NCBI RefSeq assembly: GCF_049800955.1
Contig: NZ_JBNAGA010000002.1
Location: 806,001-870,000 of the forward strand
From: JAKVBH01 sp049800955
GTDB taxonomy: Bacteria; Pseudomonadota; Alphaproteobacteria; Rhodobacterales; Rhodobacteraceae
Direction: 5' to 3'
Length of the DNA stretch: 64,000 nucleotides
Numbering within the stretch: the stretch's first letter is position 1; each line of letters opens with the position of its first letter. Made by a program: the position numbers and the translations under genes. The notes beneath the pieces were generated by a model. It searched no databases. It was not told where the DNA came from and saw only the letters and a list, made by a program, of their open reading frames with translations. Below, one piece after another: positions 43,813 through 52,449 of the stretch.

Positions 43813-45331
43813 TCTGCTGGCCTGTCTCGCCGGCGCTCTTGCCGCCGAAGACACAAGTCCGCCCGAAGTGCTCTTTGCAACGCATTGTGCCGTGTGCCAT
43901 GGCGATGATCGGCTTGGCGCGCTGGGGCCTGCGCTTATTCCCGAAGCTCTGAGACGCCTCAAGGGTGACCGGCTGGAAGCCGTGATCGCCCATGGGCGCG
44001 ATGCCACGCAAATGCCTGGCTTTGCGGATCAATTGAGCGCGCAGGAGATTGCCGTGCTGGCGGCCTATGTGCATGAACCATTGCCGGAGATCCCGGTTTG
44101 GGACATCGCAAAAATCGACAGCACCCGCGATCTCAATCCCGAATATGTGGCGCCGGAGAGCCCGCAACATAGCGCGGATCCCATGAACCTTTTCGTGGTT
44201 GTAGAGACCGGAGACCACCATATTTCCGTGCTTGATGGCGACAAGATGGAAGTCATGGCGCGCCTGGAGACGCCCCTCGCGGTCCATGGCGGCCCCAAGT
44301 TTACGCCCGATGGTCGCTTTGTCTTCATCATGTCCCGGGACGGATGGGTTCAAAAGGTCGATCTGTGGAACATGCAAGAGGTTGGCCGTGTGCGCGCGGG
44401 CATCAACAGCCGCAACATCGCCATGAGCGCGGATGGCAAATGGCTTGCTGTTGCGAACTACCTGCCCATGACGCTGACGTTGCTCTCGACCGAGGATCTC
44501 AGCGTTGTCGAGGTCAAGCAAGTGCGCGGCAAGGACGGTACGCCGAGCCGCGTCTCTGCCGTCTATCAAGCGCCGCCGCGCGACAGCTTTGTGCTGGCCT
44601 TGAAAGATGTGCCCGAAATTTGGGAAGTGTTCTACGGAGAAGATCCGCCGTTCTACGGCTTCGTACATGATCACCGCGACGAAGGACCGCTGGGCTACGA
44701 TGAGCCGTTCCCTGTGCGTGTGGTCACAGTGCCTGAAATCCTAGACGATTTCTTCTTCAGCCAGAATTATGAATATGTCATGGGCGCCTGGCGCGACGGG
44801 CAGGGCGGCCATGTCATCGATATGGTCATCGGCCAGAAGGTTGCCGATCTCGAGCTGCCCGGCATGCCGCATTTGGGCTCAGGCATTACATGGCAACATG
44901 ACGGTCGTCAGGTCATGGCCACACCGCATCTGCGCGAAGGTGTCTTGTCTGTGATCGACATGAACAATTGGGAAACGGTGCAACAGATCAAAACTGAAGG
45001 GCCGGGCTTCTTTCTGCGCAGCCACGAGGCGACGCCCTATGTCTGGGCGGATGTCTTCTTCGGGCCAAACCGGGATTTGATGCATGTGATCGACAAGGAC
45101 AGTCTCGAGATCGTCAAAACGCTGAAGCCCGCGGAGGGCAAGACCGTCGCCCATGTTGAGTTTGATCGCTATGGTAAACACGCGCTCGTCTCGATCTGGG
45201 AGCGCGATGGCGCTGTGATCGTCTATGACGCAGCGACACTGAAAGAGGTCAAACGCCTGCCGATGTCCAAGCCCTCGGGCAAGTACAACGTCCACAACAA
45301 GATCACGTTTTCCAGCGGAACGAGCCATTGA
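43787..45331 (+). CDS. nirN: NirN, cytochrome c-d1 dihydro-haem d1 dehydrogenase
   Basis: The 514-residue NirS paralogue has a signal peptide ending near LAA, haem motif CAVCH (Cys34, Cys37, His38) and a d1-type propeller. DGWVQKVDLWNMQEVGRVRAG is split here as DGWVQKVDLW and NMQEVGRVRAG; the end PSGKYNVHNKITFS parallels that of NirS. NirN oxidises dihydro-haem d1 to haem d1 and hands it to NirS. The ATG at 43787 lies within the end of nirJ and starts the signal peptide. Confidence 0.93.
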   Translation: MIRPIVFTSLLACLAGALAAEDTSPPEVLFATHCAVCHGDDRLGALGPALIPEALRRLKGDRLEAVIAHGRDATQMPGFADQLSAQEIAVLAAYVHEPLPEIPVWDIAKIDSTRDLNPEYVAPESPQHSADPMNLFVVVETGDHHISVLDGDKMEVMARLETPLAVHGGPKFTPDGRFVFIMSRDGWVQKVDLWNMQEVGRVRAGINSRNIAMSADGKWLAVANYLPMTLTLLSTEDLSVVEVKQVRGKDGTPSRVSAVYQAPPRDSFVLALKDVPEIWEVFYGEDPPFYGFVHDHRDEGPLGYDEPFPVRVVTVPEILDDFFFSQNYEYVMGAWRDGQGGHVIDMVIGQKVADLELPGMPHLGSGITWQHDGRQVMATPHLREGVLSVIDMNNWETVQQIKTEGPGFFLRSHEATPYVWADVFFGPNRDLMHVIDKDSLEIVKTLKPAEGKTVAHVEFDRYGKHALVSIWERDGAVIVYDAATLKEVKRLPMSKPSGKYNVHNKITFSSGTSH

Positions 45332-45333
45332 TC

Positions 45334-45591
45334 ATGAACGAGATGCCTCTCCAACCTACGCAGGAAGAAGACGGCCGCTGGCCCATCTGGAAACTTGCGA
45401 TCCTGCTGTATCCTTTTGCCGCAGGGGCTGTTGCCATCAACCTTTTCATGCTGTTTCTCATGCTGCAAGTCTTGGGCTTTGAGGCAATTTCTCCCGAAAG
45501 TTCAGTCGTTTGGGGGATTTTTCTGGGTGTGCCCGCGGCCTGGGCCTTTGCCAGATGGGCGCGGCGCCTGATGGACGAGGCGGATGCTTGA
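45334..45591 (+). CDS. Small two-helix membrane protein of the nir operon
   Basis: The 85-residue protein follows nirN by 2 bases. It has a polar N-terminus (MNEMPLQPTQEEDGRWP), then two hydrophobic segments around residues 25-48 and 58-72, and a basic Trp/Arg turn (RWARRLMDE). No known domain is recognised. Position suggests a role in haem d1 or nitrite reductase assembly, but that is inference. The stop codon sits inside the hemA box. Confidence 0.7.
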   Translation: MNEMPLQPTQEEDGRWPIWKLAILLYPFAAGAVAINLFMLFLMLQVLGFEAISPESSVVWGIFLGVPAAWAFARWARRLMDEADA

Positions 45592-45601
45592 CTATGGTCA
45601 A
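45588..45601 (+). promoter_or_regulatory. Fnr/Nnr-type box upstream of hemA
   Basis: TTGAC-TATG-GTCAA is a 5-4-5 inverted repeat that overlaps the stop codon of the small membrane protein gene. A -41.5 placement gives a transcription start near 45636, 25 bases before the hemA ATG. Confidence 0.72.
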
Positions 45602-45660
45602 GGGCAAGCGCGGCACGAGCGTGTCTGGTGGTGTTCAACACGTCTGCAATGGAGCGCGCC

Positions 45661-46875
45661 ATGAATTACGAAGCCTATTTCGAGACCGCCCTTGATGCGT
45701 TGCGCGATGAGGGCAATTACCGCGTCTTTGCCGAACTGGAGCGTCCTGTTGAACAGGCCCCACAAGCGGTTCAGCTGACGGAAGGCGCCCGCAGACCGGT
45801 GACGGTTTGGTGCTCCAACGACTACCTTGGCATGGGCAAATCCGCGCGCGTCCGCGAAGCCGTTGCACGCACTGCTCTCGCGGATGGTGCCGGTGCCGGT
45901 GGGACGCGTAACATCTCGGGAACGGCGCATTTGCATGTCGAACTGGAACGCACGCTTGCGCGCTTGCACGGCAAGGAAGCCGGGCTGCTCTTTACATCAG
46001 GCTATGTGTCCAATTGGGCCTCGCTGAGCACGCTTGGTGCGAAGCTGCCGGATTGCACCATCCTGTCGGACGCCAAGAACCACGCCTCCATGATCGAGGG
46101 GATTCGTCACTCCAAGGCCAACAAGGTCATCTGGAAGCACAACGATCCTGAAGATCTTGACCGGAAACTGGCCGCATTGCCGGCGCATGGGGCAAAGATC
46201 GTCGCCTTTGAATCCGTCTACTCGATGGATGGCGATATCTCTCCCATGGCCGAAATTGTCGAAGTGGCCGAGAAGCACGGCGCCATGACGTATCTCGATG
46301 AGGTCCACGCTGTTGGGCTCTACGGCGAGCGTGGGGGCGGAATTTCGCAGCGCGAAGGCCTTGCTGATCGCATCACGGTGATTGAAGGCACGCTCGCCAA
46401 GGCCTTTGGGGTCATGGGCGGATACATCGCGGCCTCGGCCGCTCTGTGTGACTTTGTGCGCTCCTTTGCCAGCGGGTTCATCTTCACCACAGCGCTGCCG
46501 CCTGCTTTGGCGGAAGGCGCGCGTGTGTCTGTGGAACACCTGATGGCCTCCAATGCCGAGCGCGAGGCGCAACAACGCAATGTGGCGCGTCTGCGGGCAC
46601 AGCTCGACCATTTCCGCATCCCACATATGGAGAACCCGAGCCATATTGTGCCCGTCGTTGTCGGGGATCCGTTCAAAGCAAAGTTTCTGAGCGATACACT
46701 CCTTGAGCATTATGGCATCTACGTTCAGCCCATCAATTATCCCACGGTTGCCAAGGGAACGGAGCGCTTGCGCATTACACCGTCCCCTCTGCACACCGAG
46801 GCTGACATCATGCATCTGAGCCGGGCTCTGTCTGATCTGTGGTCTCAATGCGCCCTGAGCCGCGCGGTGGCCTGA
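45661..46875 (+). CDS. hemA: 5-aminolevulinate synthase
   Basis: This 404-residue PLP enzyme condenses glycine and succinyl-CoA to 5-aminolevulinate, the first step of haem synthesis in alphaproteobacteria. Motifs are WCSNDYLGMG, GAGAGGTRNISGT, DEVHAVGLYGERGGG and the PLP lysine in EGTLAKAFGVMGGY. Placement after the haem d1 operon and behind its own Fnr/Nnr-type box suggests an anaerobically induced isozyme. Rhodobacter relatives often have a second gene (hemT or hemA) elsewhere. Confidence 0.95.
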   Translation: MNYEAYFETALDALRDEGNYRVFAELERPVEQAPQAVQLTEGARRPVTVWCSNDYLGMGKSARVREAVARTALADGAGAGGTRNISGTAHLHVELERTLARLHGKEAGLLFTSGYVSNWASLSTLGAKLPDCTILSDAKNHASMIEGIRHSKANKVIWKHNDPEDLDRKLAALPAHGAKIVAFESVYSMDGDISPMAEIVEVAEKHGAMTYLDEVHAVGLYGERGGGISQREGLADRITVIEGTLAKAFGVMGGYIAASAALCDFVRSFASGFIFTTALPPALAEGARVSVEHLMASNAEREAQQRNVARLRAQLDHFRIPHMENPSHIVPVVVGDPFKAKFLSDTLLEHYGIYVQPINYPTVAKGTERLRITPSPLHTEADIMHLSRALSDLWSQCALSRAVA

Positions 46876-46900
46876 TAGGCCGCCCGCGCGCCTGCATTGA

Positions 46901-46935
46901 AAAGTGGCCTCACTCGTCCCAGTGAGGCCGCTTTT
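46901..46935. terminator. Bidirectional hairpin terminator after hemA
   Basis: AAAGTGGCCTCACT pairs with AGTGAGGCCGCTTT (one mismatch) around CGTCCC. An A-run on the left and a T-run on the right allow termination in both directions. Confidence 0.8.
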
Positions 46936-46946
46936 GGTTGCGCGTT

Positions 46947-47049
46947 AGAGCATTTCGACGGAAACCTGAGACATCGCGCATCACAAAAATCACGGGAAAG
47001 CATTTGCTTGGCAGTGTATTCGTGATCCAGGTTTTTTGCGAAGCGCTGA
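46947..47049. repeat. MITE-like element with imperfect terminal inverted repeats
   Basis: About 100 bp between the hemA terminator and the DUF4202 stop has matching ends. The left arm (about 46947-46975) includes GCATTTCG and GAAACCTGAGACA. The reverse complement of the right arm (about 47020-47049) includes GCGCTTCG and AAAACCTGGATCACG. The arms align over roughly 28 bases with mismatches. No ORF is inside. It resembles non-autonomous palindromic repeats seen between genes in Rhodobacterales. Confidence 0.5.
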
Positions 47050-47066
47050 AAATGGAAACTTGAGGG

Positions 47067-47657
47067 TCAGGCGGCTTTCCGAACAGCGTTGACCAAAGGC
47101 TCGGGCAGTTCGAATTCCGCCAGGACCCGAGCGCGGCTTTCGCCAGACATCTTGCGTGCGGTTTTCGCGACAATATCGAGCACTTTGTCCTCCGCATGCT
47201 TTGCCGCGAAATCAGCAAAATACCATTTGAGAAAAACAAAGCAGATCACATCTTCCAGCATCTGTACTTCATGATCGCGTTTGATGCCTTCCTTGCGCAG
47301 CAAAACACCCACGCGCGCGCAGGATTGTGCATCGTAGCCTGCGTCTTGCATCAATCCCGCCAGCCTGTCGCCATGCGCGCGACCCTGATCGCGACGCCAG
47401 GCCAAATATCCGGCACGACCCTCGGGATAATCCGAGCGCAAAAGCGTCCAACGCTCTATGTGCTGGCCGCGGGCGGCAATCTGCAAAACATCAGACACCG
47501 TCTGCCCGAACAGGCGCTCCAACTCGGAACTCATACGTTCGCCATATAGAAGCGCCTCGGGTTTCGCCTCGCCCGCTTCATCCACCTCCGTTTTTGGATC
47601 AGCGGCATTCGCCTTGTCGATGGCGTCCAAAACGCGCGCAAGTTTTGCTTCGCTCAT
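47067..47657 (-). CDS. DUF4202 domain protein
   Basis: The 196-residue protein starts MSEAKLARVLDAIDKANAADP and has GERMSSELERLFG, ARGQHIERWTLLRSDYPEGR (first twenty residues as shown) and CARVGVLLRKEGIK, all typical of DUF4202. The His-x2-Arg-Trp and the acidic downstream residues hint at an HD-like metal-dependent phosphohydrolase fold (inference). The start overlaps the stop of the Crp/Fnr gene by 4 bases, so the two are co-translated. No function is established. Confidence 0.85.
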   Translation of the reverse strand: MSEAKLARVLDAIDKANAADPKTEVDEAGEAKPEALLYGERMSSELERLFGQTVSDVLQIAARGQHIERWTLLRSDYPEGRAGYLAWRRDQGRAHGDRLAGLMQDAGYDAQSCARVGVLLRKEGIKRDHEVQMLEDVICFVFLKWYFADFAAKHAEDKVLDIVAKTARKMSGESRARVLAEFELPEPLVNAVRKAA

Positions 47658-48331
47658 AGGCGCGCGCTCCATGCTTCGGCCGGGTCTTCCTCGGCGTAGT
47701 GGCTGAGCTCTTCCACGGATTCGATAACGGCGTGATTTTTGCGGATCGTGACACCGTGGCCTTTCAAGCGACGGAAAGCGCGTGAAAGTGACTCGGGTTT
47801 CATCCCCAACCATGCTGCGATCAGCACCTTGTCATAAGGCAGGACGACCGTGCATGTGCTGGAATTGTCTGGGCATAGGGTCAAAAGGAAATCGGCAATG
47901 CGCTGTGCTGCCGTGTGAGATTTCAGCTGTTCCACATGTGTGATCAGATCATTGCGTTGCCGCATCGCACCTTTGAGAAGCGCGAGACAAAGATTTAAGT
48001 CTTCATCAATTGCCTTTTGCAGCACGCAGCCATCCAGTTGGGCGACAAGCGCGTCTGTGACGGCCTCCGCACCAGTTGTGTAATTGGCGTTTCGCAATGC
48101 GGTTTCTTCGCCAAAGCAACCTGCCTTGGAAAAAATTCCGACAACTGCTTCGCTGCCGCATGAAGACAAGCGGTAGGTTTTGATCCAACCATCTAAAATA
48201 ATAAACATACTGTGGGCGCTTTCGCCCTGGAGATAAATTGAGGCGCCCCGGTCCAGAGGTCTCAGAACGGAACGCTCGAGAAGATGTTCAACATCTTGCT
48301 GTTTCAGGTTGCGGAAAATCGGTGACCGCAT
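47654..48331 (-). CDS. Crp/Fnr-family transcriptional regulator (Dnr/NnrR-like)
   Basis: The 225-residue regulator has an N-terminal cyclic-nucleotide-binding-type fold (YLQGESAHSMFIILDGWIK, then KAGCFGEETAL) and a C-terminal winged helix. The recognition helix LGMKPESLSRAFRRLKGHGV has the FNR-type Glu-x2-Ser-Arg pattern, which fits TTGAC-like half-sites. It lacks the N-terminal cysteine set of [4Fe-4S] FNR, so it is more likely a NO-responsive Dnr/NnrR-type protein or another non-oxygen-sensing member. It is divergent from a second Crp/Fnr gene. Confidence 0.88.
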   Translation of the reverse strand: MRSPIFRNLKQQDVEHLLERSVLRPLDRGASIYLQGESAHSMFIILDGWIKTYRLSSCGSEAVVGIFSKAGCFGEETALRNANYTTGAEAVTDALVAQLDGCVLQKAIDEDLNLCLALLKGAMRQRNDLITHVEQLKSHTAAQRIADFLLTLCPDNSSTCTVVLPYDKVLIAAWLGMKPESLSRAFRRLKGHGVTIRKNHAVIESVEELSHYAEEDPAEAWSARL

Positions 48332-48455
48332 CGCAACGGCGTGTAGGTTTTCGATGATCGTCGTCCTTCGTGGCTAGTGAAGACTCGCTTCGACGTACGT
48401 TATTTCAGATTCGCTTCCCGACTCCTTTGGTAGCACTGCGATGGGAATGGCATCT

Positions 48456-48469
48456 TTGAGCTACCTCAA
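48456..48469. promoter_or_regulatory. TTGAG-N4-CTCAA inverted repeat between the two regulators
   Basis: TTGAG-CTAC-CTCAA sits in the 251-bp gap between the divergent Crp/Fnr genes. The half-sites match those of the upstream site at nirS (28041-28054). It may be an autoregulatory or cross-regulatory site. Confidence 0.5.
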
Positions 48470-48582
48470 TTAAATCAAACCTTTGTTCATTTTTATTTTG
48501 ACGAGTGCGGCGATAAGGCTAATTGGTTTTTTCCCGCTGGTATGATCCAAGTGGCTGCGGACGACATCGGAGGCGCACGCAC

Positions 48583-49275
48583 ATGCAAGTTGCAGTCCTA
48601 TCGATCGAAGACCGTGAAGCGCTGAGATCCTCAGATATTTGTAGAAATATGAATGATGCGATGTTGGAAAACATCGTCGCTCATGGCTCGATTATCGAAC
48701 GCGAGAAGTCAGCCTTTTTGTTTGAGCAGGGCGCTCAGGCGGATCGGGTTTTCATTGTTCTGAATGGATGGATTCAGATAAAACGCGTTGAGCGTGATGG
48801 CTCCGATACGATGATCGCTGTTTTCCAGAAAGGTCAGAGCCTGGCAGAGATAGCAGCGCTCCTCGAACGGCCCTATCCCGTGTCAGCGCAAGCCATGACC
48901 GCCGTGCGCCTCTTCGCTATTCGCAGCAGTGAACTGATCGAACTTCTGCAACAAGACAGTGGTGTCCTGTCCAGCGTTCTGGGCTCGCTCTATCAAAAGC
49001 TGCACGTGCTCGTGAATGAGGTCGAAGCCCTCAAATCGCGCACGTTGAAAGAGCGTTTGGCGATGTTCCTGTTGGAAAACATTGCAAAGGACGGCAATTC
49101 AAAAGTTCTGACCTTGCCCTATGACAAGTCGCTCATCGCCGCGCGCATTGGTACGAGCCCGGAGCAGTTGTCTCGCACGTTCAAAGGCCTGAAAGAGTTC
49201 GGCGTCACTATCGAGGGCCGTATCGCGCAGGTCGAAGACCCGGAGATTTTGCGCCAGATGCTGTTGAAAACGTAG
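48583..49275 (+). CDS. Crp/Fnr-family transcriptional regulator (Dnr-like)
   Basis: The 230-residue regulator has the same architecture as its divergent neighbour: an effector domain (LFEQGAQADRVFIVLNGWIQ) and a winged helix IAARIGTSPEQLSRTFKGL with the Glu-x2-Ser-Arg recognition pattern. It has no N-terminal cysteine cluster. The ATG at 48583 follows CGGAGG with 10-base spacing and is preferred over the frame opening at 48523. It is a probable second regulator of the denitrification regulon, like the multiple Dnr paralogues reported in Dinoroseobacter. Confidence 0.87.
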   Translation: MQVAVLSIEDREALRSSDICRNMNDAMLENIVAHGSIIEREKSAFLFEQGAQADRVFIVLNGWIQIKRVERDGSDTMIAVFQKGQSLAEIAALLERPYPVSAQAMTAVRLFAIRSSELIELLQQDSGVLSSVLGSLYQKLHVLVNEVEALKSRTLKERLAMFLLENIAKDGNSKVLTLPYDKSLIAARIGTSPEQLSRTFKGLKEFGVTIEGRIAQVEDPEILRQMLLKT

Positions 49276-49311
49276 GCATCACACTACGCCCACACATCAC
49301 TTCACGCCAGG

Positions 49312-50223
49312 TCAGGTTGAGCTGCGCACAAGCAGTTCCGCATCCGGGAAGTTTTGGAGCATCGTCTGAATGTCCACCCGCGACAGACAGCTCGCAGCGG
49401 TCGACAGGCCGTCTGCGAGTGTTGCCGTTGGGGCTGCTATGCTGATGACGCGATAGCCCGTCAGCGGCTGCCCGTTGCGCGCATCGATCAGATGACTTTG
49501 CCCATCGGGAAGGAGGGTCCCTCTGGAGGCAGATGTCGCAATGGCCCGATCGTTCAGGACATGCCGTGCAAGGAGGCGCCCGTTGGGGTCTGCCACGCCC
49601 ACATGCCAACCCGCGCGCGATGCATCCGGACGGCCCAACGCACGCGTTTCGCCTGCATTGACTGCGACGTTTTTGAGCCCCTGACGTGCGAGCAGCCGTG
49701 TCACCTGATCAGTGATGTAGCCTTGCGCAATGCCATTCAGTGTCAGGCCCATGCCGGCCTGTGCGAGAATGATGCGACTGCCGTCCTGCGTGACGTCTGA
49801 CAGCGAATGGCTGTGGCGCACCAAAGACGGGTCTTGCTCTGAGAAACGCGCCTGCAGGATCGGTTGGACGCTCGGGTCAAAGGCGCCTTGCGAGGCGGAC
49901 CAAATCTGACGAGACAGGGAGAGGACTTCCAGCAATTCAAATTCAGGCGCGGCCAATGCGCCGTCCCGGTTGAGCCGGCTGAGGTCGGATCCCGGGTCAT
50001 ACAGGCTGAAGATGCGTTCCAGCCGTGTGATCTCATCGCTCACTTGAGCAAATACCTCGTCTGCCTCACTTTGAGGCAGCCCAGCGATTGAGATGGAAGA
50101 GGCCGCACCAAGCGCCGCGCCGGACCACCGCGCTGTTGGAGCCTGCGCGCGCGCGCGCGTGGACAACCCGGCAAGTGAAGCAGCAGCACTGATTTGGAGG
50201 AAGCGCCTGCGGGATTGGGTCAT
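49312..50223 (-). CDS. nosX: NosX, ApbE-type FAD:protein FMN transferase
   Basis: The 303-residue periplasmic flavin transferase has a twin-arginine signal (SRRRFLQISAAASLAGL). The ApbE motifs are present: LTLNGIAQGYITD for the FAD site and GRPDASRAGWHVGVADP with a later ATSASRGTLLPDGQSHLID region (given as ATSASRGTLL). It attaches FMN covalently to the periplasmic domain of NosR. It is last in the nos operon and overlaps the nosL stop by 4 bases. Confidence 0.92.
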   Translation of the reverse strand: MTQSRRRFLQISAAASLAGLSTRARAQAPTARWSGAALGAASSISIAGLPQSEADEVFAQVSDEITRLERIFSLYDPGSDLSRLNRDGALAAPEFELLEVLSLSRQIWSASQGAFDPSVQPILQARFSEQDPSLVRHSHSLSDVTQDGSRIILAQAGMGLTLNGIAQGYITDQVTRLLARQGLKNVAVNAGETRALGRPDASRAGWHVGVADPNGRLLARHVLNDRAIATSASRGTLLPDGQSHLIDARNGQPLTGYRVISIAAPTATLADGLSTAASCLSRVDIQTMLQNFPDAELLVRSST

Positions 50224-50735
50224 GAGCCTTGCTCCTCCTCGAGCACGTATTCCACCGGTGCCAAATAGGCGTCGGAGGGGACATCGGTCTTTTGGTAGAT
50301 CTCACCTCCAAAGCTTTCCGCAAAGCTCTGAGCCGCGGATTGCGAGGCGAACGGAACGATTTCCGGCACGCCCATACCGCCCATGCGCTCGGAGCCCACA
50401 ACGTACCAGGCCCCGCCTGACAGCATCCAGTTGTCCGCGCCGGGTGTGCTCCAGGGCACATCAGCCATATTACTTACGTAGACCGCCGCGATATAGCCGT
50501 CCTGCTCGGCACTGGCGAGATATGTGAATGCGTCACGGACCTGCGCAAAGAAGATCGGATCGGGAAAGCCATCGAGGAAAATCTGCGCCTTGGGGCCGGG
50601 GTGCTCGGCGATATTCATCATGCAATAATGCGCGATGGCGTCCTCAGTCATCGAGACAGGTTCGGGCAGGGTGGCGATCTCTTCCTTGCAAGCGCAAAGC
50701 ACCACAAGGGCCAGACAAACAAGTTTCTGTTTCAT
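50220..50735 (-). CDS. nosL: NosL, copper-binding lipoprotein
   Basis: The 171-residue outer-membrane-type lipoprotein has a lipobox VVLCAC near residue 14. The copper-site region is HYCMMNIAEHPGPKAQIF and AFTYLASAEQDGYIAAVYVS follows, as in NosL. It delivers Cu(I) for the CuZ centre of NosZ. The ATG at 50735 starts the lipoprotein signal and overlaps the nosY stop by 4 bases; the frame stays open to 50927 inside nosY. Confidence 0.92.
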   Translation of the reverse strand: MKQKLVCLALVVLCACKEEIATLPEPVSMTEDAIAHYCMMNIAEHPGPKAQIFLDGFPDPIFFAQVRDAFTYLASAEQDGYIAAVYVSNMADVPWSTPGADNWMLSGGAWYVVGSERMGGMGVPEIVPFASQSAAQSFAESFGGEIYQKTDVPSDAYLAPVEYVLEEEQGS

Positions 50736-51553
50736 TCGATCCTCCGACCAAAAGCGACACGGGCGATAGCCAGACCGATGAGAGGCCAGGCCAAAAGCGA
50801 GGTGAGGGCGACCCAACCGGGCAAGAGATCCGAGGCGGTATGAATGCCGGTGGCCAAAGCCTGGTCCGGGGAGGCGGTCACGGTGAAGAGACGCAGGGCA
50901 TCCGCCGGGTTGGCGGCCAGCAGCCATGGGAACACCTCACGGCTGAACGTCCCGCCATTGTCCCAGACAACGACGACCAGCAGGATCAGATCGAACAGAA
51001 CGACGAGGATCAGCCAGACAAACCCTGCCGCCCCCGCAGATGCCGCTACAGAGCGGCTCAGGGCCGAGATCACGTAGCCAAATGCCAGAAAGCTTGCGCC
51101 AAGCAGGATGGCGCCGCACATGAGGCGCGCCAGTGAGAGCAAGCTTTCGGGGCCAACTTCGCCCAACACGAAAGCCAAAGCGCCAGCTGATCCGAACCCG
51201 ATGATCACGGCAATCGCCAGACCGGTCAGATGGGCCAGAAACTTCCCGATCAGCAATGTGCCGCGCGAGACAGGGTAGCTCAGCATGAGCGATAGCGCGC
51301 CACGCTCGGAGTCGCCCGAGATCGTCTCAAAGGCCATCAGCAGAGCGACGAGCGGCACGAGATAGACCGCGAGCGTCGTCATCGAGGCCACCGAAATGGT
51401 CAAGAGATCGACGCGCAACGCGCCGGAATTTGTTGTCCCGGCCAGGGTAAGTGCGAGAGCAAAGACGCTCAACAGGATCGTGGAGATCATCAGCCATCGG
51501 TTGCGCCGCAAGATGCGGAATTCCGTATCGGCCAGGGCTGCGACGGCGTTCAT
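50732..51553 (-). CDS. nosY: NosY, ABC transporter permease
   Basis: The 273-residue protein has six hydrophobic helices and the start RILRRNRWLMISTILLSVFA common to NosY-type permeases. GDSERGALSLMLSYPVSRGT is the family coupling-helix segment. With NosF and NosD it forms the ABC system that matures the CuZ cluster of NosZ. It overlaps nosF by 4 bases. Confidence 0.93.
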   Translation of the reverse strand: MNAVAALADTEFRILRRNRWLMISTILLSVFALALTLAGTTNSGALRVDLLTISVASMTTLAVYLVPLVALLMAFETISGDSERGALSLMLSYPVSRGTLLIGKFLAHLTGLAIAVIIGFGSAGALAFVLGEVGPESLLSLARLMCGAILLGASFLAFGYVISALSRSVAASAGAAGFVWLILVVLFDLILLVVVVWDNGGTFSREVFPWLLAANPADALRLFTVTASPDQALATGIHTASDLLPGWVALTSLLAWPLIGLAIARVAFGRRIE

Positions 51554-52449
51554 GTGCGTCCCCCCGTTGAATAGTAGCGGTAGAGATCTTCGAGAGACGG
51601 CGGCGTGATATCAACGTCGCGCACAGCGGATCCCAGGGCCGCGATTTCGCCCAGCCTGTCCATCTTTTGCGAAGCTTGGCAGTCAAACTCCACCCGGCTG
51701 CCATTGATCCGTTTGCCGCCAAAGCGATCGTGCAGCGGACCGGCATCAGCCTCAGCTGTCAGGCGAATGCGTGTGGGCAGGGCGGCTTGCGCGGTCAATT
51801 GCTCCAAAGGCGCATCGGCCACAAGCTGGCCTGCGCGCAAAATGGCAATCCGATCAGTGCGCGCTTCAATTTCCGTCAGAGCGTGGGACGCAATGATAAC
51901 AGCAGCGCCCGTTGCGCTCAGATCATCGACAAGTGCGTAGAGATCCTGCCGGGCAATCGGATCGAGGCCGCTTGTGGGTTCATCCAACAGGGCCAGCATG
52001 GGCTGACCCAGAAAGACCTGAGCCATGCCGAGGCGCTGGCGCATGCCCTTGGAATAGGTGCGAATGCGCCGTCCGGCGGCATCGCTGAGCCCAACGCGCT
52101 CCAGAAGCGCGTCCGCCTGCGCGCGGGGCACATCGGCCAGCTTGGCAAAGAGGTACAGTTGCTCACGCCCGGTCAGGGACGGATGAAAGGCCACGGATTC
52201 CGGCAAGTAGGATACGGCCTTGCGCGCAGGCTTGCTGCCCGGCGAATGGCCCGCGATTGAAATTGATCCCGTCTCAAGAGGCAAAAGCCCCAGAATGGTC
52301 TTCATCAAGGTGGATTTGCCCGCGCCATTATGCCCGAGCAGCGCGAGACGTTCGCCAGCGCGCACGTCAAGTGAGATGTCCCGAATGCCGTTTTGCCCGC
52401 TGAACTGGCGGGTAATCTGCTCAATGGCAAGAACGTGGTTAGCCTTCAT
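51550..52449 (-). CDS. nosF: NosF, ABC transporter ATPase
   Basis: The 299-residue ATPase has Walker A LGHNGAGKSTL, signature TYSKGMRQRLG and Walker B MLALLDEPTSGLD, with the switch His in IIASHALTEIE. It energises the NosDFY complex. It overlaps nosD by 11 bases at its start and nosY by 4 bases at its stop. Confidence 0.95.
   Translation of the reverse strand: MKANHVLAIEQITRQFSGQNGIRDISLDVRAGERLALLGHNGAGKSTLMKTILGLLPLETGSISIAGHSPGSKPARKAVSYLPESVAFHPSLTGREQLYLFAKLADVPRAQADALLERVGLSDAAGRRIRTYSKGMRQRLGMAQVFLGQPMLALLDEPTSGLDPIARQDLYALVDDLSATGAAVIIASHALTEIEARTDRIAILRAGQLVADAPLEQLTAQAALPTRIRLTAEADAGPLHDRFGGKRINGSRVEFDCQASQKMDRLGEIAALGSAVRDVDITPPSLEDLYRYYSTGGRT

Noticed and set aside
50146..50161. 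Run of alternating GC in nosX
   Set aside because: It is a short coding stretch of Arg/Ala codons in the signal-peptide region; no sign of a functional repeat.
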